Assembly (NCBI RefSeq): GCF_042649045.1 | Contig: NZ_JBHSEF010000010.1 | Location: 72,661 to 136,660, forward strand | Source of the DNA: Chryseomicrobium palamuruense | GTDB taxonomy: Bacteria; Bacillota; Bacilli; Bacillales_A; Planococcaceae | Direction of reading: 5' to 3' | Length of the DNA: 64,000 nucleotides | In this document: one piece after another, positions 45,618 through 54,914 of the stretch | Numbering within the stretch: position 1 is the first letter of the stretch | Layout of the letters: every line of letters begins with the position of its first letter | Made by a program: the position numbers and the translations under genes | Notes under the pieces: generated by a model | What the model was told of the DNA's origin: nothing | The model's database searches: none | Seen by the model: only the letters and a program-made list of their open reading frames with translations

Positions 45618-45928
45618 TACTCATCTTTCCGAAGAGATTTCCAAGAAATCGCGGATTCAGGATTTGCATCTAATCGAGCCAGTCTCTCGGTAAGAACCCG
45701 AGCTTCTTCAGCTTCTTCCAGTTCAATAAGGCGGCCATACATTTCTTCATAATAAGAATAATCAAGAACTACAGTGTCAACTGAGCCGTTATCCATGATG
45801 TACTGTGGTTCTTCCTTAGCTTTTTTACGAATCGAGCCAAACTTTTTTGCGGCAGTTCCAGCATTAGTAAGCTGCTCATTTGTGAACATTGGTTTTTTTG
45901 ATCGCATGGTATAAACACTCACTTTCAT
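45617..45928 (-). CDS. Phd/YefM-type antitoxin
   Basis: 103 residues. An N-terminal DNA-binding half (TNAGTAAKKFGSIRKKAKEEPQ) and the YIMDNGSVDTVVLDYSYYEEM stretch match Phd/YefM antitoxins; the acidic C-terminal helix (LIELEEAEEARVLTERL) would wrap the toxin. AAAGGAGG lies close upstream of ATG 45928. Autorepression is expected. Confidence 0.8.
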   Translation of the reverse strand: MKVSVYTMRSKKPMFTNEQLTNAGTAAKKFGSIRKKAKEEPQYIMDNGSVDTVVLDYSYYEEMYGRLIELEEAEEARVLTERLARLDANPESAISWKSLRKDE

Positions 45929-46006
45929 CTTCCTCCTTTATACTATGTATTAATTTATAATAAGTATACAACAAAATGCGGTAATTGACACGGTTAATGG
46001 ACCGTA

Positions 46007-46022
46007 CAATTATACGTATAAT
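46007..46022. promoter_or_regulatory. 16-bp perfect palindrome upstream of the antitoxin
   Basis: AATTATACGTATAATT lies 79 bases upstream of the antitoxin start and 36 bases before the histidine-phosphatase gene. It could be the autoregulatory operator of the Phd/YefM-type complex or a site controlling the phosphatase gene. Confidence 0.5.
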
Positions 46023-46057
46023 TAGTGATATCTTAATGAAATAATAGAGGTTAATTA

Positions 46058-46555
46058 ATGAAAAAAATATACATCATCCGCCACTGCCAAGCAGAAGGAC
46101 AGGCAGCGGACGCAAAACTGACTGAACTAGGTGAAAAACAAGCTGAAGAACTCGCACGATTTCTAAAGAATATTTCCGTGGAAATAATCATTTCTAGTCC
46201 ATACATACGTGCAATCCAAACTATTCAGCCGTTAGCATTACAAAAAGGAATTGAAATCGATACAGACGTTCGCTTGAAAGAACGTGTTCTGAGTCAGCAT
46301 TCTCATCCGGACTGGCTTGAAAAATTGCAAGCAACATTTAAAGATAGTGATTTAAAGTATGACAGCGGTGAATCGAGTAACGAGGCCACTGAGCGAATTC
46401 GAGCAGTCGTAGATGAGATACTCGAATCAGAATATGAGACAGTTGTCCTGGTCACGCACGGGAACTTGATGAGTCTTCTTCTGAGAGAATATACCGATGA
46501 ATTTGGATTTAATGAGTGGCAGACTCTATCGAATCCGGATGCATATTTGATATAG
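46058..46555 (+). CDS. Histidine phosphatase (phosphoglycerate-mutase superfamily)
   Basis: 165 residues. The catalytic motif reads IIRHCQAEG (usual RHG/RHA) with His9 as phospho-acceptor; SPYIRAIQTIQP supplies the second Arg and VTHGN the second His. Small cytosolic phosphatase of unknown substrate; divergent from the toxin-antitoxin operon. Confidence 0.85.
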   Translation: MKKIYIIRHCQAEGQAADAKLTELGEKQAEELARFLKNISVEIIISSPYIRAIQTIQPLALQKGIEIDTDVRLKERVLSQHSHPDWLEKLQATFKDSDLKYDSGESSNEATERIRAVVDEILESEYETVVLVTHGNLMSLLLREYTDEFGFNEWQTLSNPDAYLI

Positions 46556-46749
46556 GGGAGTAATGAGATAACGAGTTGCGAACGGGTATGGGAGGAGAAC
46601 AGGTAAAATCGAGTAGTGACTACCTGAGCAGTGGCAACTTCAAAAACAGGCCTGGATATCTCTTCAAAACAGGTCAAATGTCCCTAGGGGATTACATCCT
46701 GCCAGTATAAGATGAAATTTGAAAAACTTTTCATAGAATGGAGACACAT

Positions 46750-49700
46750 ATGACCATCACCACTCAACCAACTGTTCAGGATCTCATAGCTTCTCTCTGG
46801 CAAAAGAGGTCATGGACTCACCTCAAGTCGTTTCTTTCTACACTCACCACGGAAGATGCCTACAACAGACTTATCACACAAGCCCAACAAGAAGGTATGC
46901 CCCAGTACGCAGTCATTTTGAAGCGTCATGCCCATAAAAAATTTCATTCATTTCAAACGACTCTATGGCAGGCGGAAGTGCTGTTTATACGTGGCGAACA
47001 TTTTAAAGCGGAACAACTGCTTAAAACAAAAGCCATGCTTGCCGCATTTGATGACATCTCGGATGAACAACGTGCTGAAATGGCAAGACTCCTTGCACGT
47101 GTTTACAGCGCTTTACAACGATTTCACGAGGCGGAGGAGCAGCTCAAACAACTCGAGCAACTAGGAAAGCGCACGCTCGTAGATATGGTTCGGTTCCTGA
47201 TGGCAAAGGGAGAACGCCAGCAAGCAATCGACCTCATTCAATCTTTGGCACCTGATCAAATTGCAGAAAACCAACATCATTTGCTGCTATTCTTAAGCGA
47301 TTTATATCTTCTTGAAGGACAACCAGAAGTAGCTCGCACACTATTGAAAGAAACGTTGTCTCATCATCCGGAAGAATTTCTCGTGCGTATGGACTTGGCA
47401 TCGGTTCTTTATGTTACTGGCGATTTGGAAGAGTCTTTGGTGGAACTTCATGCCGTCAATGCCTGGAATCCGTTCCATTACGCAAAATGGCCATTTATCA
47501 TGCTCGAAGCGCATCTTCTATATAAATTGTCACGTTTCGAAGAACTAACCCATTTAGTAGAAGGACATCGTTCATTTTTCCAAAACCATGTGTATGGCAA
47601 TTTTCAAGCAAATGGGGAAGGGAAACGAGTTCTTCTTGAGCTCACTCAACAAGTTCAACACGTTAATTACTGTGTTCCGGCTGCATTGCAGCTTATTTTG
47701 CAGGCGTTTGATGTGACGGAACAGCAAGAAACGATTGCTAGAGCTGTTAGGGAAGATGAAGGTACACAACTTCATCATGCTAGAGAATATATGAACCAGT
47801 TGGGATACGAGAGCCTGTACTTTAAAGGAGATCTGGCTACCTACAAATCGTTGCTTGATCAAGGTATTCCGATTCTTGTCAGCACGCTGATTGAAATGAA
47901 TGCTCATGTCCAAGTCGTGGTCGGCTATGATGACAGACTTCAAGCGTTATATATACAAGACCCCAATGAAGTCCATCCCTATGCGCTCGCATACGATAAA
48001 TGGCAAGAGACTTATCAGTTGCGTGAAGGTCTGAGTGTTGTCTTTCTTCCGGAAGCGAAAAAAGATCTAGTGATCCAGTTTGATAGAAACGCTCACGCAT
48101 TTTTTGATGCGCTCTATACCTTGACAGCGGAAGAGTCGACAGAATCTGAGGACATTCTCACATTTTCTGATCAACATCCAGACAATTTGTCGGTTGCGGT
48201 CATGGGACTTCTGTCTTTAACCAGTCAAGCTAGCTCGGAACAAACAGAACGCTGGTTACGTGTATTAGAAGAGAACATTACGGCTACGCATGAGGACGTT
48301 CGGCTGTTAAGAGCTCACCATGCCTTTTGGATTGGACATTACAAAGAAGCGTTAAATGCTCTGGAAGGTCCGGAGTTACACTTAAATTCCAATGCCTTGT
48401 TCATCAAAGGCCTCAGTCATCTCAAAATGGATGCGCTAGACGAAGCAGAAAAAGCTTTGTATCAATCTCTTGAAGTCAATCCGCATCAAGCAGTAGCCTA
48501 TAGTTACCTAGCACGTATCGAATTGCAACGGGAGTGGAGACTGCGAGCCTATAAATGGGTAGACATTGCAAAAGAATTATCACCAAACGACTCGTTTGTT
48601 CGTGCGACCGAAGCACTTGTCTACTTTGAAAACGGCGTCTATGAAACGGCCTATCAATTGTTTGAGAGTCTCGTAGCTGAAGACTCGAAGGATAGTTATG
48701 CACTGTATGAGATGGCACGTGCCAAACAATTCTTGGGTGAGATGGATCAGGCACGAACGCTTTACAAGGCTTCTTTAGAAATTGATCACGTAGAGCCTTT
48801 CGCTTATTTACGCCTAGCTGAGATAGAAGATGATTTTGTACAGAAAAAAGCCCATCTTAAACAAGGAATTGCAAACTTGCCTGAGCAGGGTATCTTGTAT
48901 TCAGAACTTGGACTTCTAGAAGAGCAAGAAGGATTATTTGAAGCCGCACAAACTCTTTTCGAAAAAGCGGTCAAACTTCAGCCAGCTGATACAGACGCAG
49001 TCTTCTATTTGGCACGCAATTACTTTAAACAGCACCGATTAGACGATGCATGGAAGATGTTGAACCCTCACCTGGAGTCGGAAGATCCAGTTCGTATGCT
49101 CCTTGCCGTGAGCTTCGTGATGAGTGAAATGAATACGACGGAAACAAAAGATCGTTTAATTACTCTGTTAGAGAGTCGTTTAAGAGAAGCTACGAATGAC
49201 GACGTCGACTTGTATGCGATGACCTATGTCGACTTTGCTTCAGAAACACGCTACCGAAAACAAGTCATTGAGTTGTTTGCCGAGCTTCGCGCTAGACATG
49301 CAACACCAGAGCTACGGAGTCTAGAAGGGCAGTTGCATTTAGAAATTGGTACCCAACAATTTGCGAAAGAATTGTTCTTAGAAGCGGGCAAACATGAAGT
49401 GGCCCAGAACCAACTGGCCATGATGGCTCTTGCTGATGGGGATGTACAGTCGGCTATTGCTTACTATGAAAAGACTCTGGAACTGCAGCCTTATCAGACT
49501 GAAGCACTTCAAGGTCTTATGAACCTCTCAGTGGAACTGGAGAGTTTGGAAGTTTGTCTTGCGGTGACTTCTTACGTGCACGAAGTGACGACAGATATCA
49601 TCGAGTTTGATCAAGTTTTAGAATGGATAGATGATGCGGAAGAGCTTGAACGAGTCCTCCCACTTATCGACTCTTTGGATGGCTACGTGTCAGCCAAGTG

Positions 49701-50850
49701 GTGGTATCTATTGAAAGCGCGCTGTGCTCATATCGTTGGGGATTTCTCGCTTGCGGAAACGTGCTATCAAAAGGCACTGGCAGAACATGATGCGGGAGTG
49801 GTCCTTTATCGATATGTTGAATTTTTACTTGAGATGGGTCGCGCTAACGAAGCATTACCTCTTATTCATAAAGAACTTCTGGCTCAGCCAGAGGATCCTG
49901 ACTGGATTGGGCACTTTATCACTGCGCTTGAACAGAAAAAACGCATACCTTTACTTCTTCACCACTTGAAAAAGCTTCCAAAAGAGCATCGCAAGACCTA
50001 TCTGGTGCATGCCGCTCAGCAGCTAGCACTTCGTTTAGCAGCTCTTAACGAGGATGAACCTGCCGGAATGATTGGTTCAATAAAGCAGAAAGCGCAACAA
50101 TTCTTCTATGCGATCCGTATTATCCAGTTATATGAAGAAGCCATCAAACTGGATCCTAAGGACGTGACGACCATCATGGGATTTGCGGAATTTTATTTGG
50201 ATGCAGATATGCCGGACGAAGCCATCAAACTATTGCGTCCACTGGTAAATGTCGAAGAATCTGAGGCTAAACGAATGCTTGTTTTTGCGTACGCGCAGCA
50301 ACTTGCTGAGCGAGTCCATCCGAATGATGTGCAAATAGCTTCTCGCTATGCACAAGAACTCATTGCTGAAGATCCTGAAGACCTCTCTGTGTTGGACTGG
50401 TGGGCTCAAGTGCATGGTCACTCTGAAGACTATAAAACCTCTTTCCAAATTGTTTCACAAGCGCTCGCTATCGACCCGTACCATGCTGATTTTCTGAACA
50501 TGGGGTGGAAGTCGCTTGAGCTGAACTACGGTGAGAAAGCCCTGCCCCATTTAGATAGGTTTGTTGAAAGCTGGCGACCGGTCATGAAACAACATACTGA
50601 ATTGTTGCTCATTCGTGCCGTTACGCTCAACGACTTAGGGGAGGGGCAACGTGCAAAAGAATTACTCTCGTTAATTCCTTCCTATACGCTGGAATACATG
50701 CCGTCATTATTTGAAACTGCACGAGCAGAAGTTTTGCTCGGTCATCCTCGTAAAGCGAAACGTCTTATGCAGGAAATACTGAGGGGAGACGATGGAACAT
50801 ATGAGGCAATGGCGGAGGAAGATCCGCTATTGGTAGAATTGTTAGGATAA
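46750..50850 (+). CDS. Giant TPR protein with embedded C39-like cysteine peptidase domain, ~1366 aa
   Basis: No signal peptide or membrane helix is seen, so it should be cytoplasmic. Residues 1-290 are helical TPR-like repeats. Residues ~300-440 form a papain-like C39 domain: Gln303, Cys308 in NYCVPAA, His386 in NAHVQVVVGYD and Asp404 in IQDPNE give a complete catalytic set. About 900 residues of TPRs follow (for example HLNSNALFIKGLSHLKMDALDEAEKAL). ATG 46750 follows GGAG at six bases; ATG 46738 is alternative. The function is unknown; the fold suggests a peptidase, or a peptide-binding scaffold, on a TPR platform. Confidence 0.8.
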   Translation: MTITTQPTVQDLIASLWQKRSWTHLKSFLSTLTTEDAYNRLITQAQQEGMPQYAVILKRHAHKKFHSFQTTLWQAEVLFIRGEHFKAEQLLKTKAMLAAFDDISDEQRAEMARLLARVYSALQRFHEAEEQLKQLEQLGKRTLVDMVRFLMAKGERQQAIDLIQSLAPDQIAENQHHLLLFLSDLYLLEGQPEVARTLLKETLSHHPEEFLVRMDLASVLYVTGDLEESLVELHAVNAWNPFHYAKWPFIMLEAHLLYKLSRFEELTHLVEGHRSFFQNHVYGNFQANGEGKRVLLELTQQVQHVNYCVPAALQLILQAFDVTEQQETIARAVREDEGTQLHHAREYMNQLGYESLYFKGDLATYKSLLDQGIPILVSTLIEMNAHVQVVVGYDDRLQALYIQDPNEVHPYALAYDKWQETYQLREGLSVVFLPEAKKDLVIQFDRNAHAFFDALYTLTAEESTESEDILTFSDQHPDNLSVAVMGLLSLTSQASSEQTERWLRVLEENITATHEDVRLLRAHHAFWIGHYKEALNALEGPELHLNSNALFIKGLSHLKMDALDEAEKALYQSLEVNPHQAVAYSYLARIELQREWRLRAYKWVDIAKELSPNDSFVRATEALVYFENGVYETAYQLFESLVAEDSKDSYALYEMARAKQFLGEMDQARTLYKASLEIDHVEPFAYLRLAEIEDDFVQKKAHLKQGIANLPEQGILYSELGLLEEQEGLFEAAQTLFEKAVKLQPADTDAVFYLARNYFKQHRLDDAWKMLNPHLESEDPVRMLLAVSFVMSEMNTTETKDRLITLLESRLREATNDDVDLYAMTYVDFASETRYRKQVIELFAELRARHATPELRSLEGQLHLEIGTQQFAKELFLEAGKHEVAQNQLAMMALADGDVQSAIAYYEKTLELQPYQTEALQGLMNLSVELESLEVCLAVTSYVHEVTTDIIEFDQVLEWIDDAEELERVLPLIDSLDGYVSAKWWYLLKARCAHIVGDFSLAETCYQKALAEHDAGVVLYRYVEFLLEMGRANEALPLIHKELLAQPEDPDWIGHFITALEQKKRIPLLLHHLKKLPKEHRKTYLVHAAQQLALRLAALNEDEPAGMIGSIKQKAQQFFYAIRIIQLYEEAIKLDPKDVTTIMGFAEFYLDADMPDEAIKLLRPLVNVEESEAKRMLVFAYAQQLAERVHPNDVQIASRYAQELIAEDPEDLSVLDWWAQVHGHSEDYKTSFQIVSQALAIDPYHADFLNMGWKSLELNYGEKALPHLDRFVESWRPVMKQHTELLLIRAVTLNDLGEGQRAKELLSLIPSYTLEYMPSLFETARAEVLLGHPRKAKRLMQEILRGDDGTYEAMAEEDPLLVELLG

Positions 50851-50853
50851 CTA

Positions 50854-50885
50854 GTAAGCCTCTTCAAAAAATAGAAGAGGCTGCG
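50854..50885 (+). terminator. Hairpin after the TPR gene
   Basis: AGCCTCTTC-AAAAAATA-GAAGAGGCT, without a good T-tail; may stabilise the mRNA end or terminate weakly. Confidence 0.45.
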
Positions 50886-50897
50886 GGAACTAGTATA

Positions 50898-51119
50898 ATG
50901 GCTATGCTTCAATATGGCATAGAGTATGAGATGGTATTAACACCTTCGGATTTCTTTATACGACAAACAGGAAACCTCCTATTCGATATCGAAAAGGTAG
51001 AGAAGTATAAACATCTTGTTATTGAAAAGATGAAAGAAATGTTGAATGGGAGTTCAGAACAATCAATGAGGTGTTTAGAAGAATTGAATGATAGGCTTGT
51101 GGAAGTAGCAGTGAACTAG
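50898..51119 (+). pseudogene. C-terminal fragment of glycerol-3-phosphate dehydrogenase (GlpD)
   Basis: The 73-codon frame matches the end of GlpD: ..IEYEMVLTPSDFFIRQTGNLLFDI.. corresponds to the E-E-x-x-x-T-P-x-D-F-x-x-R-R-T-G motif of the family's C-terminal domain, followed by the EELNDRL tail. The FAD and catalytic domains (about 480 residues) are absent. It has no convincing ribosome site. Confidence 0.7.
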
Positions 51120-51156
51120 AAATATCTTGTAACAAAATGAAACAACTTAAAGTTTC

Positions 51157-51215
51157 AAAAAATACCCACTCATTTAGCTCTATTCATACACGGAGCTAGG
51201 AAGAGTGGGCATTTT
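51157..51215 (-). terminator. Terminator of the SLH-lysozyme gene
   Basis: CCCACTC-TTTAGCTC pairs with GAGCTAGG-GAGTGGG; T-rich tails exist on both strands (minus-strand TATTTTTTG), so it may be bidirectional. Confidence 0.7.
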
Positions 51216-51227
51216 AGTTTAATAACC

Positions 51228-52679
51228 TTATTTCAAATTCTGTGATGATACATATAGATACTGTTTCTTCCCATCAATCACAACTTCAACTGGATACCAC
51301 ACGAAATTGTGTTTCGCATGAACGTTTTGGTCATAAAGTGGGGCACCAAGGATTCTAACTGTTGAACCTGCAGCTGCATTGATAACTGTTGAATTCACTG
51401 TCGTTGGTTTATCGCGTAAACGAGAGTTGAGGAGTATAGCTTGATCTTCTGCTTTATAGCGGTCTCTTGAGTGAGTCGCTTCCGCATTTAGTATAAATTG
51501 TTTTTCCTCAAAAACAATATTCTCTGCCGAACCTGAAGCGTAAGTGAAATCGTCCGATGTCATACCGATCGAACGAATTGATGTTGGCACATAACTTGAT
51601 GTATTAATTTCATCATACACACGCTCTTGATAGGCATTAGGGTTTACTGCTCCTGTTGCCTTCACAAATGGACTGTTAACAGGTTTTGTTCCATTGTAGG
51701 CCATTACCGCGAAGTACCAGCTTTCTAAGTTGTTTGGATCGTGATTTCCAACTTTCGGGAGGTCCGAGCGATTGAAATGGTAGAGTAGCATATCAATAGC
51801 AGTTTCTACATTATATTGTATACTCGTTTTCAGTTTCTCAACGTCATAACCAACCGTGTTCGTAATTTGAGTAAGACCAATACCGCCATCATCGGATACA
51901 ATGGCTTTTCCATTGTTATCAAAGTGCTGCCAGTTGCCCATTTCTTCATTAATAATTCCTTTTACAATCTCCGGAGGAATAATCCCGTCAGCGGAGCGAG
52001 CTGCATTTGTGACTAGGCAGTTAAGTGCTTGGCGAGAAGGGTTTGTAACTCGAGAATCATCGTACTCACAAGTAGCAGACTTAAGACGTAACTCTGCGTT
52101 TAGTGCACGAGCTAAGAATGCTGAGAATTCTCCACGCTTCAAATTCCAATCTGGTTCGAACCGATTTGCATCAATGCCACCTGTAATTCCGAATGCATGA
52201 ATCTTTCGAATCTCCGAGTAGCCTTTCTTAGACATAGGAACATCCGAAAATTCTTTAGATGACTCTTCTTCAAGCTTAAATGCGCGGGCCAACATGAGTG
52301 CCATTTCCGCACGTGTAATGTTTTTCTCTGGAGCAAATGTGGTGGGTGAAGTTCCTTGAATAATTCCGACTTCAAATCCTGATTGGACAGCACCAGCGTA
52401 ATTGGAATTGACATCTGTAAATACAGTCTCTCGAGCGGAAGTATCTAAATCAAACGCACGAGCAATCATGAGCGCTGCTTGACCACGCGTCAAATTTTCA
52501 AGTAATCCAAATCTACCATCCTTATAGCCGGAAATAACTCCTTCGTTCACTAGGTATTGGATATGCTTCGAAAATTGGTGTGACGTTGGTACATCTGTGA
52601 ATTCACTTGTGTTCGCAAATGCTGAGGATGAAAGCAACAAGCTGCCTGCAAGTACGGTACTAAAAAGTAGTTTCTTCAT
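51228..52679 (-). CDS. S-layer-anchored lytic transglycosylase-like protein (3 SLH + lysozyme-like + SH3-like)
   Basis: 483 residues. Signal peptide 1-22 (..SSSAFA). Three SLH domains (~25-195; FTDVPTSHQFSKHIQYLVNEGVISG, FTDVNSN.., FSDVP..), which bind pyruvylated cell-wall polymer. Then an SLT/lysozyme-like domain (~225-350) with candidate catalytic Glu in INEEMG and the GIGLTQITN motif, and a C-terminal SH3-like strand region (~425-483; STVRILGAPLYDQN). Expected to cut peptidoglycan at the surface. GGGGGC precedes the ATG. Confidence 0.82.
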   Translation of the reverse strand: MKKLLFSTVLAGSLLLSSSAFANTSEFTDVPTSHQFSKHIQYLVNEGVISGYKDGRFGLLENLTRGQAALMIARAFDLDTSARETVFTDVNSNYAGAVQSGFEVGIIQGTSPTTFAPEKNITRAEMALMLARAFKLEEESSKEFSDVPMSKKGYSEIRKIHAFGITGGIDANRFEPDWNLKRGEFSAFLARALNAELRLKSATCEYDDSRVTNPSRQALNCLVTNAARSADGIIPPEIVKGIINEEMGNWQHFDNNGKAIVSDDGGIGLTQITNTVGYDVEKLKTSIQYNVETAIDMLLYHFNRSDLPKVGNHDPNNLESWYFAVMAYNGTKPVNSPFVKATGAVNPNAYQERVYDEINTSSYVPTSIRSIGMTSDDFTYASGSAENIVFEEKQFILNAEATHSRDRYKAEDQAILLNSRLRDKPTTVNSTVINAAAGSTVRILGAPLYDQNVHAKHNFVWYPVEVVIDGKKQYLYVSSQNLK

Positions 52680-52812
52680 ATGTATAGCCCCCTTACTTCC
52701 AGTTTACAGGAAAATATAGGGGGTTGAAAGGAGTTTGAGTAAAGTTTTGGATTCCGAAATAAATTACATGTATACTAAAAGAAAACTAGTAGATTGTGAT
52801 GGTGACTAACTC

Positions 52813-53430
52813 ATGAAAAAGCTTATGCTAACAGGATTCGAACCCTTTCTATCCTTTACTGTCAATCCGACGATGAAAATTGTAGAAGAACTGGATGGAC
52901 AGCAGATCGGTGGATATCAAATCGTTGGAAAGATTTTAAGTGTGGACTTCAAACAAACGGGGGATCAGCTTGTCGAGTTGCTTGATAAAGAGCAGCCGGA
53001 TGCGTTGATTTCGTTAGGTCTTGCAGGCGGAAGATATAAAATTACCCCGGAACGCATTGCCTTGAATTTTAATGATGTAGTTGCAACGAATACGGACAAT
53101 TCCGGAAATGCACCCATTGATGAGCCGATTGTTGAAGGTGGACCAGCTGGCTATTTAAGTACATTGCCTTACCGCAACATGATTAACCGATTGCTCGAAA
53201 GTGGCTATCCGTCAGAAATCTCTAATTCAGCAGGTACGTACTTATGTAATCATACGATGTACAAAGGACTGCATTATTTTGCGGAGAAAGGGATGAATGT
53301 GCCATCCGGATTCATCCACATCCCTGCCTCTCATGAACTAGCCATCCAGCACGGTCGCATTCCTAGCTGGGGGCACCAGGACTTACTCGAGAGCATCAAG
53401 ATTTGTATCGAGGTGCTGGGAGAAGAATAA
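52813..53430 (+). CDS. pcp: Pyrrolidone-carboxylate (pyroglutamyl) peptidase, copy 2
   Basis: 205 residues, collinear with the copy at 18250. Catalytic Glu80, Cys145 and His169 are in the same positions, and the proteins are highly similar over the whole length with no gaps except at the end. It stands alone with its own terminator, while copy 1 is in the uptake operon. Synonymous differences are many, so this is not a recent duplication. Probably the housekeeping enzyme. Confidence 0.95.
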   Translation: MKKLMLTGFEPFLSFTVNPTMKIVEELDGQQIGGYQIVGKILSVDFKQTGDQLVELLDKEQPDALISLGLAGGRYKITPERIALNFNDVVATNTDNSGNAPIDEPIVEGGPAGYLSTLPYRNMINRLLESGYPSEISNSAGTYLCNHTMYKGLHYFAEKGMNVPSGFIHIPASHELAIQHGRIPSWGHQDLLESIKICIEVLGEE

Positions 53431-53475
53431 GGTACATCTTCAAATGAAGAGAACCATTTATTGATACATTAAAAT

Positions 53476-53517
53476 AGACCTATTCTCCGCATAACTGAGA
53501 GTAGGTCTTTATTTATA
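53476..53517 (+). terminator. Terminator of pcp copy 2
   Basis: AGACCTATTCTC pairs with GAGAGTAGGTCT (one mismatch), then TTATTTAT. Confidence 0.75.
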
Positions 53518-53581
53518 TAGACTTTGCCCATGCCTGCTTAGATTTGGTCGCATACATTACGTATATGAACCAAGAAAGGAT

Positions 53582-54106
53582 ATGAGAATGTTTCATTTTC
53601 CCCCGAAATTCTCTATGTGCCCATATTGCCATGGAAATCTAAATTATCCTCCTATGACAGCTCCTTCAACAAACTCGCCTCAACAAGGAGAGCTTTGTAT
53701 TAAAGATTACGGTCCCTATCCTTTTGTTATAAATATTGAAGAAGCAACTCTTCAGAACGAAACATTTCGCACAGCACTTTGGACTGGAGACCATTTACAA
53801 GTCACTCTCATGAGTATAGGTGTTGGAGAAGACATCGGATTAGAACGACATCCAAATCTTGACCAGTTTTTACGTATTGAGCAGGGGCAAGGTCTTGTAG
53901 AAATGGGGCCGACGAAAAACCAGCTTTTCTTTAGGCGGAGAGTAAGAGACAATTATGCGATTGTCATTCCAGCAGGCTACTGGCACAACTTGACGAATAC
54001 TGGCAATCAACCGCTTAAACTTTACTCGATTTATGCACCACCGAACCATCCATTCGGAACTGTACATCGTACAAAAGAAGATGCGATGGAAGGGGAGGAG
54101 AGTTAG
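53582..54106 (+). CDS. Cupin-domain protein
   Basis: 174 residues. An N-terminal MCPYCHGN segment resembles half a zinc ribbon; the cupin barrel spans ~55-160 with ligand set RHPNLDQFLRIEQGQG and PAGYWHNLTNTG. Similar in plan to YrkC-like cupins of Bacillus. GAAAGGAT precedes the ATG. Substrate unknown. Confidence 0.8.
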   Translation: MRMFHFPPKFSMCPYCHGNLNYPPMTAPSTNSPQQGELCIKDYGPYPFVINIEEATLQNETFRTALWTGDHLQVTLMSIGVGEDIGLERHPNLDQFLRIEQGQGLVEMGPTKNQLFFRRRVRDNYAIVIPAGYWHNLTNTGNQPLKLYSIYAPPNHPFGTVHRTKEDAMEGEES

Positions 54107-54150
54107 TAGTAGAGTAATTGGTTGATTACTGCTATAGAAAATACAGTGAG

Positions 54151-54190
54151 ACCGGTCTGATTTTTTTACAAATCCAAACCGGTCTCAAAA
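54151..54190. terminator. Hairpin between convergent genes
   Basis: GAGACCGGT pairs perfectly with ACCGGTCTC across a 20-base loop that contains a T7 run. It lies between the cupin and kinase-like genes, which converge here. Confidence 0.5.
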
Positions 54191-54242
54191 TTTGCTATCA
54201 AAACATCTAGGAGATTAAAGATGTTCAACTCTCTATTTGATA

Positions 54243-54914
54243 CTACTTAATAAACAACAACCTCAACACACTCTTCGCAAAGTCTTCAAATGTCGACTGA
54301 CCGGACTTTTGGTTATACCACTTGCGCACAGTTTCCACGAGCCAGAACGGCACTGCATTGCCTTCAATGAGGTGGTAGTATTTCTCGTATCCTTCTTTTA
54401 AATGTTCCCATCGAAAATCATTACCAGGTAAAACATATTCAGAGACATCAATGATCTTTGCACGCCCATCTTGTAATAGGATGTTTTTTAAGTGAATGTC
54501 TCGAGGATTGAGTCCTTTGCTGCGTACATACTCTCGCGCATCTTCCACATCTTTCACCACTTGTTCAGCAATGTATACACCTTGCAATAAGCAATCAAAT
54601 AATGTGATGCCTTTTTCGTAACTGAGAACTAGATAATCTTCACCGCTCGCATGGCATGTCGGGAAGTAAGGAGAAGCACCTAACGTGTCATATACCTGTG
54701 CCTCAGTAGCTACTTTTTCTCGTTTTTCACGGGCATACAACTTGTAGGCGTATCCGGGAGTAGATAATGATTCAAACACCGCCGCATCCGTGCCCACTCC
54801 GATGCAGCGTAAATCATCCGTTTCGCCTTCAATTGTCACCGGCTCATTGTTCGGGTGAGAGGTCACCGTAATTTTTTTTAGCTCATCTATGGGATCATCC
54901 CAGTCGTTTCTCAT
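54243..54914 (-). CDS. YrzF-like protein-kinase-fold protein
   Basis: 223 residues. A kinase-like fold: GVGTDAAVF as a minimal glycine loop, YAYKLYAREK with the candidate ATP lysine, catalytic loop NPRDIHLKNIL (Arg-Asp kept, preceding His replaced by Pro) and IIDVSEY where DFG is expected (Asp kept, then V-S). The pattern matches the small YrzF-type Ser/Thr kinase relatives of Bacillus. ATP binding and phosphotransfer are plausible but not certain. Confidence 0.75.
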   Translation of the reverse strand: MRNDWDDPIDELKKITVTSHPNNEPVTIEGETDDLRCIGVGTDAAVFESLSTPGYAYKLYAREKREKVATEAQVYDTLGASPYFPTCHASGEDYLVLSYEKGITLFDCLLQGVYIAEQVVKDVEDAREYVRSKGLNPRDIHLKNILLQDGRAKIIDVSEYVLPGNDFRWEHLKEGYEKYYHLIEGNAVPFWLVETVRKWYNQKSGQSTFEDFAKSVLRLLFIK

